From Treponema socranskii subsp. buccale (GTDB taxonomy: Bacteria; Spirochaetota; Spirochaetia; Treponematales; Treponemataceae), in the NCBI RefSeq assembly GCF_024181585.1, contig NZ_CP054258.1, positions 2,356,001-2,420,000 of the forward strand: DNA of 64,000 nt. The letters run 5' to 3'. A model generated the notes under the pieces. It did not search any database. It was given only the letters and a program-made list of their open reading frames with translations, and had not been told where the DNA came from. Made by a program: the position numbers and the translations under genes. Below, piece by piece: positions 41,423-50,551 of the stretch; position 1 is the first letter of the stretch; every line of letters starts with the position of its first letter.

Positions 41423-43435
41423 GTGAAACATATTTTATTAATTTTTTTATCGATTGCATCTGCAGCTGTTTTTGCACAAGGAGCGGCTATGTATAAGGAC
41501 ACGACGGTTCCGCTGAAAAACGTGACGCTGTATTCGTCGGGCGTCGCCTATTACGAACACGAAGGAGAAGCATCGGGCGCTTCCCGCATCGGCTTATCGT
41601 TTACGCCGGAACAGATCAACGACGTTTTAAAATCGCTTATCGTTTCCGATTCGGCGGCAAAAAATATTTCGGTCGCCTATCAGTCGGAAGACGCGCTTCG
41701 GAAAATCCTTGAAAGCTTGAGCGTCAACCTGAGCGAAGTTTCGGATTTGGCCGATATATTGTACGCCCAGCGCGGTGCGGAGATCGAAGTTGCCACCGGA
41801 GAAAAGGCAGCCGAAAAGATCGTCGGAAAAATTCTGACGGTCGACAGATGCGAGCGCGAATCAGGCGGCGATACGCTTTCGCTCCTTGCTTCCGACGGCG
41901 TTCACATCATTCCGTTCAAAGAAATAAAATCGTTTCGCTTTACCGATCCGAAGCGCGGGGAAGATTTAAATACCGCACTTTCCGTTTTACTTCGTTCTTC
42001 ATCCGCTTCGAAAAAAAATCTTTCGATTCTCATCGATGCTGCGGGAAAGCGCGACGTCCGCCTCGCATACGTTATGGAATCCCCCGTGTGGAAGCCGACA
42101 TACCGCATCGACGCGGGTTCCGGCACTGCCGAATTTCAAGCGTGGGCAATCGTCGACAATTCGACCGACATCGACTGGAACGCGGTGCGCTTGACGCTGA
42201 CAACCGGACGTCCCGTCGGATTTAAACAGAATCTCTATCCGCCGTATTTTACGTACCGTCCGACGCTGCCTCTCATGGCAGGTGCGGCGGCCGCTGCGGA
42301 AACTTACACTTCCGCGTACGGAGAAGCCGATGAAACGTACGCGGAAGCTTCGTCTCCGCGCATGATGATGTCCATGAACAAAGTCGCCGCCGAAGCGAAA
42401 ATGGGTTCAAGTTACGATGATTACGACGGTTCGTTTCGGGACACCGTAAACCGGAACGTCGCGGCATCCGATACATCCGCCGAAATGTTTACGTTTACGC
42501 CGGTAAAACCCGTTACGATCGGCCGACAGGAAAGCGTTATGATTCCTATCGCCGCGGTAAAACTGCCCGCCGAAAAGTTTTCCGTTTTTTCGAATATGCG
42601 CCTCAGAGAAAACACGCATCCGAAATTCTGCGTCCGCATCGAAAATACGTCCGGTATGAAATTCCCGGCAGGTCCCGTTTCCGTTTCGTCAGAAGGCGCG
42701 TATGCGGGAGACGCCGTGCTCGAATTTTTGCCTGCGGGAGATACGCGCATTATCGGCTACGGCGACGATATGGAAGTAAACGGCAGCTTAACGAAAAAAT
42801 CTTCGGCATCGATCGATACGGTAAAGATCGCAGGCGGACTTTTGCGCACTACGAAAAAACGCGTTTACGATTCGACGTATACGGTAAAAAACTCCGCCGC
42901 AAAATCGCGGAAAGTCCTCATCGAACACCCGATCACGGGCAATGCCGCCCTCGTTGCGACAAAAGCGCTGCTTGAAAAAACGCCCGCCCTCTACCGCTTT
43001 ACACTTTCGGTCGATAAAAATGCAACCGGAACGCTCACGGTAAGCGAAAGCGAAATCGTCGAAACTACCGCCGCTCTCATAAAGATGAACGCAAACGATT
43101 TTATCGCCTGCTCAAGCGATGCCGATATGCCGAAAGAGGTGCGGAAAGCGTTTGAAAACATCGCGGCAAAAAAGGCAAAGCTCGACGAAGCGAAGAGCGC
43201 CTACGAAAAGCTTTCCGCCGACTGCAAAAATACCGACGACGAGCAAAGACGCGCGCGCGAAAACCTCGAAGCGACGGGTTCTTCGACTGCGCAGGGCAAA
43301 CAATTCCTCGACAAACTGATGCGCCTCGAAAGCGAACTCGATTCGCTTAAAACGAAGACGGAAGGTGCCCGCGCGAATCTCGACAAAGCCGAAAAAGATT
43401 TTTCCGATTATCTGAAAACGGTAAAAGCCGGCTGA
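41423..43435 (+). CDS. Secreted DUF4139-domain protein
   Basis: The 670-residue protein has a signal peptide (ILLIFLSIASAAVFAQG). Then comes LKNVTLYSSGVAYYEHEGEASG, the opening strand of the N-terminal domain. A DUF4139 core spans about residues 215-560, recognised by YVMESPVWKPTYRIDAGSGTAEFQAWAIVDNSTDIDWNAVRLTLTTGRP. The last 110 residues are a charged coiled coil (AKKAKLDEAKSAYEKLSADCKNTDDEQRRARENLEA). Related proteins are called mucoidy-inhibitor-like, but their role is unproven. The start is a GTG at 41423 six bases after CGGAGG; an ATG in a different frame overlaps it and stops at once. It follows parB by 102 bases. Confidence 0.82.
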   Translation: MKHILLIFLSIASAAVFAQGAAMYKDTTVPLKNVTLYSSGVAYYEHEGEASGASRIGLSFTPEQINDVLKSLIVSDSAAKNISVAYQSEDALRKILESLSVNLSEVSDLADILYAQRGAEIEVATGEKAAEKIVGKILTVDRCERESGGDTLSLLASDGVHIIPFKEIKSFRFTDPKRGEDLNTALSVLLRSSSASKKNLSILIDAAGKRDVRLAYVMESPVWKPTYRIDAGSGTAEFQAWAIVDNSTDIDWNAVRLTLTTGRPVGFKQNLYPPYFTYRPTLPLMAGAAAAAETYTSAYGEADETYAEASSPRMMMSMNKVAAEAKMGSSYDDYDGSFRDTVNRNVAASDTSAEMFTFTPVKPVTIGRQESVMIPIAAVKLPAEKFSVFSNMRLRENTHPKFCVRIENTSGMKFPAGPVSVSSEGAYAGDAVLEFLPAGDTRIIGYGDDMEVNGSLTKKSSASIDTVKIAGGLLRTTKKRVYDSTYTVKNSAAKSRKVLIEHPITGNAALVATKALLEKTPALYRFTLSVDKNATGTLTVSESEIVETTAALIKMNANDFIACSSDADMPKEVRKAFENIAAKKAKLDEAKSAYEKLSADCKNTDDEQRRARENLEATGSSTAQGKQFLDKLMRLESELDSLKTKTEGARANLDKAEKDFSDYLKTVKAG

Positions 43436-43485
43436 ACGGAAGTTTGAATTGAGCGGCTGAAACGGCGCCGTTTAATTGAAGGGAA

Positions 43486-43511
43486 CCTCTAAAAACTGCA
43501 GTTTTTAGAGG
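43486..43511. terminator. Perfect palindromic hairpin after the DUF4139 gene
   Basis: CCTCTAAAAACTG (43486-43498) is followed without gap by CAGTTTTTAGAGG (43499-43511), a 26-base perfect palindrome. The core AAAAACTG-CAGTTTTT recalls the hairpins at 2966 and 47594. A weak T-run follows. It probably terminates the DUF4139 transcript. Confidence 0.6.
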
Positions 43512-43600
43512 TAACTTTGAAAATATGATGTTGTAACTCGCGAATGTACGTGCGGCGAATACCGTTCATATAAAATACGATCAAATCCGCAAAGAAAGCT

Positions 43601-43657
43601 TACTAAATCTTACTAAATCTTAAAAAAACTTGACAAACGCTCTTTTTGAAATATAAT
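43601..43657 (+). promoter_or_regulatory. Consensus promoter of the ABC importer operon with upstream direct repeat
   Basis: TTGACA (43630-43635) and TATAAT (43652-43657) are separated by 16 bases. Directly upstream the 10-mer TACTAAATCT occurs twice in tandem (43601-43620), followed by an A-run, which could be an UP element or a regulator site. Confidence 0.75.
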
Positions 43658-43687
43658 GGAAAAATATACCATAAGTGGAGTTATTAT

Positions 43688-44821
43688 ATGAGTGTAAGTA
43701 TTACCATTAAGGATGCGGTAAAAATTTTTGACGGTAAAACGATAATCGACAAATTGAATGTCGGTGTCCGTGCGGGAGAATTTTTTACGCTGCTCGGCCC
43801 GTCGGGCTGCGGCAAAACGACGCTGTTGCGCATGATCGCCGGTTTTAATTCCATCGAAGGCGGCGATTTCTATTTTAACGATAAGCGCATAAACGATTTG
43901 GATCCTTCGAAGCGGAATATCGGTATGGTGTTCCAAAATTATGCGATCTTTCCGCATTTGACGGTCAGAAAAAACGTCGAATTCGGTTTGCAAAATAAAA
44001 AATTGACAAGGACGGAAATACATAATCAAGCGGAAAAGTTTTTAAAATTGATGCAGATCGATCAGTTCGCGGAACGGATGCCGAGCCAGCTTTCCGGCGG
44101 TCAGCAGCAGCGCGTCGCGATCGCGCGTGCACTCTGCATCGAACCGAGCGTCTTGCTGATGGACGAACCGCTTTCCAATCTCGACGCGAAGCTCCGCGTT
44201 GAAATGCGTTCGGTTATCCGCGAAATGCAGAAAAAAATCGGCATTACGACGATCTACGTTACACACGATCAGGAAGAAGCGATGGCGGTTTCCGACAGGA
44301 TCGCCGTTTTGAACGGCGGCGTTATCCAGCATATCGGAACGCCGAAAGCGATCTATCAGCGCCCCGTCAATATGTTCGTCGCTTCGTTTATCGGCAGAAG
44401 CAATTTAATAAACGGTAAACTCACCGTCCGCGGCGGCTCGTGCTTTTTGTCGGTATTCGATTACGAAGTCGAAGTGAAAAACGTGCAGGATCGGTATAAG
44501 CACGATCAGGATGTCGTCGTCTCCATACGGCCGGAAGAATTCCTTATGCGGAAGCATGGCGAAGACGGGATATCCGCAAAGATCTTCGACTGCATTTTCC
44601 TCGGTTTGAGCACGCACTTTGTCATCACGCTGCCCGACGGCATGGAAATCGAAACGATTCAAATTTCGGCGCTCGACGATTTATTAAAAAAAGACAGCGA
44701 TATAAAGCTCGGTCTCGATATCGATAAGATCAATATTTTTACCGCCGACGGAGAACACAATATTTTGTCCGGCGTAAAAGACGACAATGCGGACACGGAG
44801 AGCGTACATGCTGCACAATAA
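43688..44821 (+). CDS. ABC transporter ATPase of a ferric/polyamine-type importer
   Basis: The 377-residue ATPase has Walker A LGPSGCGKTT (residues 36-45), a Q-loop in GMVFQNYAIFPHLTV, signature LSGGQQQRVAIARAL, Walker B VLLMDEPLSNLDAKL, and a C-terminal regulatory TOBE domain (VVSIRPEEFLM). It is of the FbpC/PotA/AfuC group. It powers the two-in-one permease encoded next, whose start overlaps it by 14 bases. The start at 43688 (GTGGAG upstream) is preferred over an in-frame ATG at 43646, which lies within the promoter. It might also energise the MalFG importer, which lacks an ATPase, but its tight linkage argues for its own operon. Confidence 0.92.
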   Translation: MSVSITIKDAVKIFDGKTIIDKLNVGVRAGEFFTLLGPSGCGKTTLLRMIAGFNSIEGGDFYFNDKRINDLDPSKRNIGMVFQNYAIFPHLTVRKNVEFGLQNKKLTRTEIHNQAEKFLKLMQIDQFAERMPSQLSGGQQQRVAIARALCIEPSVLLMDEPLSNLDAKLRVEMRSVIREMQKKIGITTIYVTHDQEEAMAVSDRIAVLNGGVIQHIGTPKAIYQRPVNMFVASFIGRSNLINGKLTVRGGSCFLSVFDYEVEVKNVQDRYKHDQDVVVSIRPEEFLMRKHGEDGISAKIFDCIFLGLSTHFVITLPDGMEIETIQISALDDLLKKDSDIKLGLDIDKINIFTADGEHNILSGVKDDNADTESVHAAQ

Positions 44822-46466
44822 ACGAAAAGTTGATGTTTGGACATTTGTGTCTCTCGTCATCATGGCGGCGTTTATATTGACGCTGCTCTATCCGATGATA
44901 AAGATCTTCAGGCTGGCGGTGCTCGACGAAAGCGGACGCTTTACGCTGCAGAACTTTGCGACGTTTTTTTCGAAGCCGTACTACAGTCGTACGATATTAA
45001 ACAGTTTCGAGCTCGCCGTTTTAATTACGCTGTGCTCACTCCTCATCGGTATTCCGTTTTCGTACTTTTATTCGTTTTACGTATTAAAAGGCGCGAAGAC
45101 GATTTTCATTTTGAGTATTTTGTGCTGTATGTCGGCTCCCTTTATCGGCGCGTACGCGTGGATTCTGCTGCTCGGCAGGTCGGGCGTGCTCACCGTTTTT
45201 TTGGAAAACACGCTGCACATAAAAATGTTCGGCAGCATCTACGGTATGGGCGGTATCGTCCTCGTTGAAACGCTTAAACTGTTTCCGCTCGTGTTTATCT
45301 ATATGAACGGCGCGTTTAAAAACATCGATAACAGTCTGCTCGAAGCATCCGCAAACCTCGGCTGTGTCGGCGTAAACCGTCTGCTCAAAATCATTCTGCG
45401 GCTCTGTATGCCGACGATTCTCGCAGCATCGCTGCTCGTGTTTATGCGATCGTTCGCGGATTTCGGAACGCCGCTTTTGCTCGGCGAAGGATTCCGGACG
45501 TTCCCGGTGGAGATATACAATCAGTACCTCGGCGAAAACGGAACCGATTTTCATTTTGCGGCGACGATCAGCGTCATCGCAATTGTCATCACGGCGCTCG
45601 TGTTTGCATTGCAGAAGTGGGGCACGAATAAATTCAAATTTTCGATCAACGCGCTGCACCCCGTACAAAAGAAAAATCCCGGATTGTTCGGCGGTATTTT
45701 GATGAACGCATATTGCTACCTCATCATTGCGTTTTCGTTTTTGCCGCAGCTCTATGTCATCTATCTGTCGTTTAAAAAATGCGATATGGCTGTGTTCAAA
45801 CCTGGCTTTTCGTTCGACAGCTACCGTGCTGCGGCCAGACGGCTCTTGTTCCGTTCGTTTTCCAATTCTCTGCTTATCAGCGGTCTTGCACTGCTCGTCA
45901 TTATTTTGCTTTCGATCTTTATCGCGTACCTCGTCGTGCGCCGTTCCAATCTCTGGAACAATTTGATCGATTCCATTTCGATGATCCCGTATATTATCCC
46001 CGGTTCGGTTATCGGCATTGCGCTCGTCATCGCGTTCAGCAATAAACCTCTGGCGCTGACGGGGACGATGCTCATCATGATCATTTCGTTTGTCATACGA
46101 CGTATGCCGTATACGATACGTTCGGCGACGGCAAACCTTATGCAAATCCCGATGAGCATCGAAGAAGCGTCCATCAGTCTCGGCACGTCAAAGCTGAAAA
46201 CCTTCCGCGCCGTCACCGTACCGATGATGACGAACGGCATTTTGTCGGGTGCGATTTTGAGCTGGGTTTCGCTCGTAACGGAACTGTCGAGTTCCATCAT
46301 CCTGTACAACAACAGCACGATCACGCTGACGATGTCCGCATACGTTTCTATCGCGATGGGAAATTACGGGATGGCGTGTGCATTTTCGTCCATCTTGACG
46401 GTTTTGACTTTCGTATCGCTGCTCGTCTACCTGAAAGTGAGCGGCGCAGAGGATATACAGGTATAA
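44808..46466 (+). CDS. ABC importer permease with two fused transmembrane domains (FbpB-like)
   Basis: The 552-residue inner-membrane protein is a tandem fusion of two permease domains, about residues 1-270 and 285-552, each with around six hydrophobic segments. The ATPase-contact loops read LEASANLGCVGVNRLLKIILRLCMP in the first half and EEASISLGTSKLKTFRAVTVPMM in the second. Fused permeases of this form are typical of ferric iron (FbpB, SfuB), AfuB and related importers. The ATG at 44808 with CGGAGAGCG is chosen. The binding-protein gene follows 62 bases downstream. The substrate cannot be set from the permease alone. Confidence 0.92.
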   Translation: MLHNKRKVDVWTFVSLVIMAAFILTLLYPMIKIFRLAVLDESGRFTLQNFATFFSKPYYSRTILNSFELAVLITLCSLLIGIPFSYFYSFYVLKGAKTIFILSILCCMSAPFIGAYAWILLLGRSGVLTVFLENTLHIKMFGSIYGMGGIVLVETLKLFPLVFIYMNGAFKNIDNSLLEASANLGCVGVNRLLKIILRLCMPTILAASLLVFMRSFADFGTPLLLGEGFRTFPVEIYNQYLGENGTDFHFAATISVIAIVITALVFALQKWGTNKFKFSINALHPVQKKNPGLFGGILMNAYCYLIIAFSFLPQLYVIYLSFKKCDMAVFKPGFSFDSYRAAARRLLFRSFSNSLLISGLALLVIILLSIFIAYLVVRRSNLWNNLIDSISMIPYIIPGSVIGIALVIAFSNKPLALTGTMLIMIISFVIRRMPYTIRSATANLMQIPMSIEEASISLGTSKLKTFRAVTVPMMTNGILSGAILSWVSLVTELSSSIILYNNSTITLTMSAYVSIAMGNYGMACAFSSILTVLTFVSLLVYLKVSGAEDIQV

Positions 46467-46528
46467 AAAACATTGTACTTTTGAGGTTCTCAAATTAGTT
46501 TTCAAATTTACAAAATATGGAGGTATTT

Positions 46529-47560
46529 ATGAAAACGAAATCGATAATTTTTGCCGCGTTGTTGGCGAGTCTGTGTCTTCCGGTTTTTTCTCTCGGAGAA
46601 TCCGACAAAAAGAACAACAGGATCGTTTTGTATTCTTCGATGACTGAAAACGATATCGGCAATTTAACGAAATTATTCGAAGCGAAAAATCCGGGAATGA
46701 CGATCGAAGTCGTCAACGGTTCTGCCGGCGAATTGACCGCGCGGATCCGCGCGGAAAAAAACAATCCGCAGGGCGACGTCATGTGGGGCGGTCTTTCGAA
46801 CAGTGACGGTAAAATCAATGCCGATCTCTTCGAACCGTTTTTGACGAAGTACGAACCGGAGATCATGGCCGACTACCGATCGAACAACGGTTTTTACAAT
46901 CTCGATCACCTTTCGACCGTCGTGTTCTGCGTCAACACCGATTTGGAAAAGCAGCTCGGTTTGAACATCAAAGGTTATCCCGATTTGCTCGATCCGAAAT
47001 TAAAAGGCAAAATCGTTTTTTCGGATCCCAATTCGTCGTCCGCCGCGTGGAACAATGTGTGCAATATCATGTCCGTGTACGGAAACGACAGCCCGAAGGC
47101 ATGGGATTACATCGAAAAACTTATTAAAAACGGCCTCGTCGTTTCGACGTCGTCTTCCGTGTGTTTCAAAAGCGTACAGACGGGCGAATATGTCGTCGGA
47201 TTGACGTATGAAGACGGCGCTTCGACGCTGCTGAAATCCGGTGCAACGAACATCAGAATGGTGTATCCGGCAGAAGGGACGTCCGCATCGGCGTTCGGCT
47301 GCGCGATGATTAAAGGCTGCAAAAATCCCGAAGGCGCAAAAATACTCATAGAATTTTTGATGAGCCCGGAAGGCGAAACGGAACTCGGCAACGCGCTGCA
47401 GACGCTGCGCTTGACGAATACGAAAGCGACGTATACGTCGAAGTATCTGCCCGCAAGTAAAGACGTGAAATGGGTGAGCCGCGATATCGATTGGCTTATC
47501 GCGAATAAAAAAGCGGTGCTTGAACGGTGGAACTCGATTTACACGTCGAATCATAAATAA
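46529..47560 (+). CDS. Periplasmic binding protein of the ferric-type importer (FbpA/AfuA-like)
   Basis: The 343-residue protein has a signal peptide (MKTKSIIFAALLASLCLPVFS). Its opening RIVLYSSMTENDIGNLTKLFEAKNPGMTIEVVNGSAGELTARIRAEKNNPQGDVMWGG is the pattern of FbpA/AfuA binding proteins. The usual FbpA iron-coordinating tyrosine pair near the C-terminus is not evident, so the ligand may be iron in complex, a phosphorylated sugar or a phosphonate. It is translated from GGAGG at 46519. The order ATPase, permease, binding protein is compact and ends at a strong terminator at 47594. Confidence 0.9.
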   Translation: MKTKSIIFAALLASLCLPVFSLGESDKKNNRIVLYSSMTENDIGNLTKLFEAKNPGMTIEVVNGSAGELTARIRAEKNNPQGDVMWGGLSNSDGKINADLFEPFLTKYEPEIMADYRSNNGFYNLDHLSTVVFCVNTDLEKQLGLNIKGYPDLLDPKLKGKIVFSDPNSSSAAWNNVCNIMSVYGNDSPKAWDYIEKLIKNGLVVSTSSSVCFKSVQTGEYVVGLTYEDGASTLLKSGATNIRMVYPAEGTSASAFGCAMIKGCKNPEGAKILIEFLMSPEGETELGNALQTLRLTNTKATYTSKYLPASKDVKWVSRDIDWLIANKKAVLERWNSIYTSNHK

Positions 47561-47593
47561 GGAAAACGCTGCGAAAAGCGCTTTACATGAGGA

Positions 47594-47636
47594 GGGGCTG
47601 CCCAAAAACTGAAGTTTTTGGGCAGCCCCTTTTTTC
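47594..47636 (+). terminator. Strong Rho-independent terminator
   Basis: GGGGCTGCCCAAAAACT (47594-47610) pairs perfectly with its complement (47613-47629) across GA and is followed by seven T. The stem is the same family as 2966-2995 with TGTCC changed to TGCCC on one arm and GGACA to GGGCA on the other, a compensated change. Confidence 0.93.
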
Positions 47637-47668
47637 ATTTTCATTTGCCACGAATGCAAAAATACTAT

Positions 47669-48574
47669 ATGCTTGCGCCTATGCGACAGGCGGTACATAA
47701 AATTGTTAAAAAGCGCATCGAAGGCGTCGGTGCGAACCTTCGGCGGATAACGCTCATTCTCATTGCGGCGGTCATTTCCGCACTCAATATGAAAACCTTT
47801 ATCCGTGCGGGCGATCTCTTTCCCGGCGGTTTTACCGGCTTGACGCTGCTCATCCGGCACGTTGCGCACACGTATTTTTCGCTTGATCTTCCGTACAGTC
47901 CCGTCATGCTCGTCATGAACGTCATCCCTATCGTCATCGGATTTAAATATGTCGGCCGACGCTTTACGCTGTACACTTGTCTCATGGTTGTCACCTCTTC
48001 CGTACTCGTCGACCTCTTTCCCGATTTTGCGATTATCGACGACGTGCTGCTGTGTGCCGTTTTCGGCGGTATCATTGTGGCGTTTTGCGGGTATCTGTGT
48101 CTCAGAGCCGGAGCGTCGGGCGGAGGCACGGAACTCATCGCCATTTTCATTTCCGAAAAATACGGCAGAGATGCGTGGAATTATATGCTCGTCTTTAACG
48201 CTGCGATCCTTTTGGTCGCCGGCGCTATCTTCGGCTGGGAGCGCGCGCTCTATTCGATCTTTTTCCAATTTTCAGCGACGCAGCTGCTCAATTCCATATA
48301 CAAGCGTTATCAAAAGACGACACTCTTTGTCATTACGAACCGCCCTGACGACGTGTATCGAACGATTCACGAAATTACGAACCACGATGCGACGGTCTTC
48401 AAAGGCAAGGGGTGCTATCTGGGAGCCGAGCGCGATTTGGTATATTCGGTCGTCGCCGCCGACGAAGTGCAAAAAGTTGCGCGGAAAATAAAAGAAGTCG
48501 ATACGCTCGCCTTTATCAATATCCTCCACTCGAAGCAAATTCTCGGCCGATTTTTCCTTCGTCCGAACGATTAA
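47669..48574 (+). CDS. YitT-family membrane protein (DUF161/DUF2179)
   Basis: The product of about 300 residues has five or six membrane segments in the YitT arrangement (ITLILIAAVISALNMKTFIRAGDLFPGGFTGLTLLI, SPVMLVMNVIPIVIGFKYVG, GASGGGTELIAIFISEKYGRD). It ends in a cytoplasmic DUF2179 domain (TTLFVITNRPDDVYRTIHE, ATVFKGKGCYLGAERDLVYSVV, AFINILHSKQILGRF). Its transport or regulatory role is unknown. The start is unclear: ATGs at 47654, 47669 and 47681 are in frame and none has a good ribosome site. It converges on troD with a four-base overlap. Confidence 0.85.
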   Translation: MLAPMRQAVHKIVKKRIEGVGANLRRITLILIAAVISALNMKTFIRAGDLFPGGFTGLTLLIRHVAHTYFSLDLPYSPVMLVMNVIPIVIGFKYVGRRFTLYTCLMVVTSSVLVDLFPDFAIIDDVLLCAVFGGIIVAFCGYLCLRAGASGGGTELIAIFISEKYGRDAWNYMLVFNAAILLVAGAIFGWERALYSIFFQFSATQLLNSIYKRYQKTTLFVITNRPDDVYRTIHEITNHDATVFKGKGCYLGAERDLVYSVVAADEVQKVARKIKEVDTLAFINILHSKQILGRFFLRPND

Positions 48575-49464
48575 AACAATCGGGCGTTCGGCGCTTTTCC
48601 CATGCCGAGAGAGAGGGAAGAACGCTTCCGCAATTTTCGGCGTACAATCATGCCGTACTTCGGCGCAAAAATCATCGTAAAAACGAAAAACAGCGCTTCG
48701 GTTAAAATAATGCACGCGCCGGTCGCTCCGTTCAAAAAATAGCTTGCGTAAGTGCCGACGAGCGCACTCGATGCAGCCGACAGCGCGGCAAGACAAAGCA
48801 TGCGGTCAAGTCTGTCCGTTAAAAGATAGGCGATGCAGCCCGGTATAATCAGCATTGCAACCGTAAGCAAAATCCCGACTGCTTGCAGCGAAGCGACGAT
48901 CGTCAGCGCCGTAAGCGCAAGAAAAAGATAATGTATAAACGCTACGTTGAGCCCGATCGCTCTCGCATGATTTTGATCGAACAAATACAAAAGAATATCC
49001 TTGCGCTTGGCGACGACCAGCACAAGCGTTATAAGCGAACAGACAACCGCCTGTATCATATCGCGCTTTTCAATTCCCAAAAGGCTCCCGAACAAAATGT
49101 GCATAAAATGGATGTTCGAACTCACCTTCGTAACGAGAATCAAACCCAGCGCCATCATGCCGGTAAAGACCGCGCCCATAACCGAATCTTCACGGATGCG
49201 GCTCCGCTCTTTTATCCAACCGGTGGCGGCCGCGTTAAGCAAGCCCGCCGCAAAGGCGCCCACTCCCAGCGGAATATGACCGAGGTAAGCGACGACGATT
49301 CCCGGCAGTACGGCGTGTGAAATCGCATCTCCCATGAGCGACCATCCCTTTAAAATAAGGTAGCACGAAACGGCTGCGCACACGCAGCCGACCAAAGCCG
49401 CAATCACGAGCGCCTTTACCATAAAGCCGTACATAAACGGTTCGATAAGTTTTGTCCACAACAT
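48571..49464 (-). CDS. troD: Metal ABC transporter permease TroD
   Basis: The 297-residue inner-membrane protein belongs to the ABC-3 (TroCD/ZnuB/PsaC) permeases, with about eight hydrophobic segments. MVKALVIAALVGCVCAAVSCYLILKGWSLMGDAISHAVLPGIVVAYL is the hallmark region of the family. It should pair with TroC to form a heterodimeric channel for divalent metal. It is the last gene of the tro locus, 175 bases after troC. Its 3' end overlaps the convergent yitT-like gene by four bases. A short basic tail (RRKLRKRSSLSLG) follows the last membrane segment. Confidence 0.93.
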   Translation of the reverse strand: MLWTKLIEPFMYGFMVKALVIAALVGCVCAAVSCYLILKGWSLMGDAISHAVLPGIVVAYLGHIPLGVGAFAAGLLNAAATGWIKERSRIREDSVMGAVFTGMMALGLILVTKVSSNIHFMHILFGSLLGIEKRDMIQAVVCSLITLVLVVAKRKDILLYLFDQNHARAIGLNVAFIHYLFLALTALTIVASLQAVGILLTVAMLIIPGCIAYLLTDRLDRMLCLAALSAASSALVGTYASYFLNGATGACIILTEALFFVFTMIFAPKYGMIVRRKLRKRSSLSLGMGKAPNARLF

Positions 49465-49510
49465 ACCTTTCTCCCAACAGACTTCCGCTTATTACTTTTT
49501 TTCGGGCGGC

Positions 49511-49536
49511 GCGGTTTTCGCGCCAGCGAAAACCGC
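49511..49536. other. Hairpin in the troC-troD gap
   Basis: GCGGTTTTCGC (49511-49521) pairs perfectly with GCGAAAACCGC (49526-49536) across GCCA. It sits inside the 175-base gap of an otherwise compact operon and may lower troD expression or protect upstream mRNA. No gene is visible in the gap. Confidence 0.6.
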
Positions 49537-49639
49537 CGGGCTTTCCGCACTTCCGCTTTCGCTTCATTCGCCGGTTCACAGCTTTGCAATCCGGCGAACG
49601 CCTCCGGCGGTGCTCCAATCCCTGCCGCAAAAAGTACCT

Positions 49640-50521
49640 TCAGCCTTCGATCGTCCTTTTCGCAAAAAAATCCCTTACAGCCTTTGCCGCGTTCATCCTT
49701 GCGGCAAGTATTCCGTGACGCGGCGCAAAAAAGAGGACGGCTAAAAAAAACAAAAACTGCAGCGCAACGATGCAGCCGCCTGCCGACCCGTTCAAAAAAT
49801 AACTGATATACGCGCCGGCGGAAGACGTAAGCACGCCGATAATCGACGCGAGGCGCATCATCGAAGGAAATGTATCCGTAAGCAAATAGGCGGCTGCTCC
49901 CGGCGTTACAAGCATTGCGACGACCAAAATACTGCCGACCGTTTGCAGCGCGGCGATCGCCGTAACGGCAAGCAGCGTAAGCAGCAAGAGGTACAAGACA
50001 TTCGTGTTGAGTCCTATCGCGCGCGCCTGCGCCGGGTCGAACGAAAAAAGGCGCAAGTCCTTCCACTTGAGCAAAATAATCGCAAGGCTGCTTCCGGCGA
50101 TGATCAGCGTTTGAACGATGTCGCGGTCGGCGATGCCGAGAATGTTTCCCATAACGATCGTCGAAAGCGTTATGTTGCTCGGAAACAGCGAAATAAGCAA
50201 AACGCCCAAGGCAAAAAAAGTCGTATACACGATTCCGATAACGGCGTCTTCTCGGATCCTCGTGCGCTTTTTTATAAAGCCCATCGCAAGGGCGGCGAGC
50301 ATACCGCTTATAAACGCGCCGACCGAAAACGGTATGCCGATTATGTACGCAAGGGCAACCCCCGGAACCACCGCATGCGACAAGGCATCGCCGAGCAGCG
50401 ACCAGCCTTTGAGTACGACAAAGCACGAAAGCAGCGCGCACACACCGCCGATAAAGCCGCTGACGAGGATCGCCTTTACCATGTATTCATATTGAAACGG
50501 AATCAATAAATTCGAAAGCAT
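49640..50521 (-). CDS. troC: Metal ABC transporter permease TroC
   Basis: This 293-residue ABC-3 permease resembles TroD (MVKAILVSGFIGGVCALLSCFVVLKGWSLLGDALSHAVVPGVALAYI, AALQTVGSILVVAMLVTPGAAAYLLT). The repeated VGxxLxVAMLxxPGxxAYLLTD segment near residue 205 is shared by both, indicating an old duplication. Its start ATG at 50521 has GGAGGAATATG-type spacing. It lies 30 bases after troB and forms the membrane channel with TroD. Confidence 0.94.
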   Translation of the reverse strand: MLSNLLIPFQYEYMVKAILVSGFIGGVCALLSCFVVLKGWSLLGDALSHAVVPGVALAYIIGIPFSVGAFISGMLAALAMGFIKKRTRIREDAVIGIVYTTFFALGVLLISLFPSNITLSTIVMGNILGIADRDIVQTLIIAGSSLAIILLKWKDLRLFSFDPAQARAIGLNTNVLYLLLLTLLAVTAIAALQTVGSILVVAMLVTPGAAAYLLTDTFPSMMRLASIIGVLTSSAGAYISYFLNGSAGGCIVALQFLFFLAVLFFAPRHGILAARMNAAKAVRDFFAKRTIEG

Positions 50522-50551
50522 TCATATTCCTCCGCAATTCCCTTATGCCGA

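Noticed and set aside
43688-44821. Shared MalK for the maltodextrin importer
   Set aside because: The gene overlaps its own permease and sits in a complete ferric-type operon 19 kb away; sharing cannot be excluded but is not supported.
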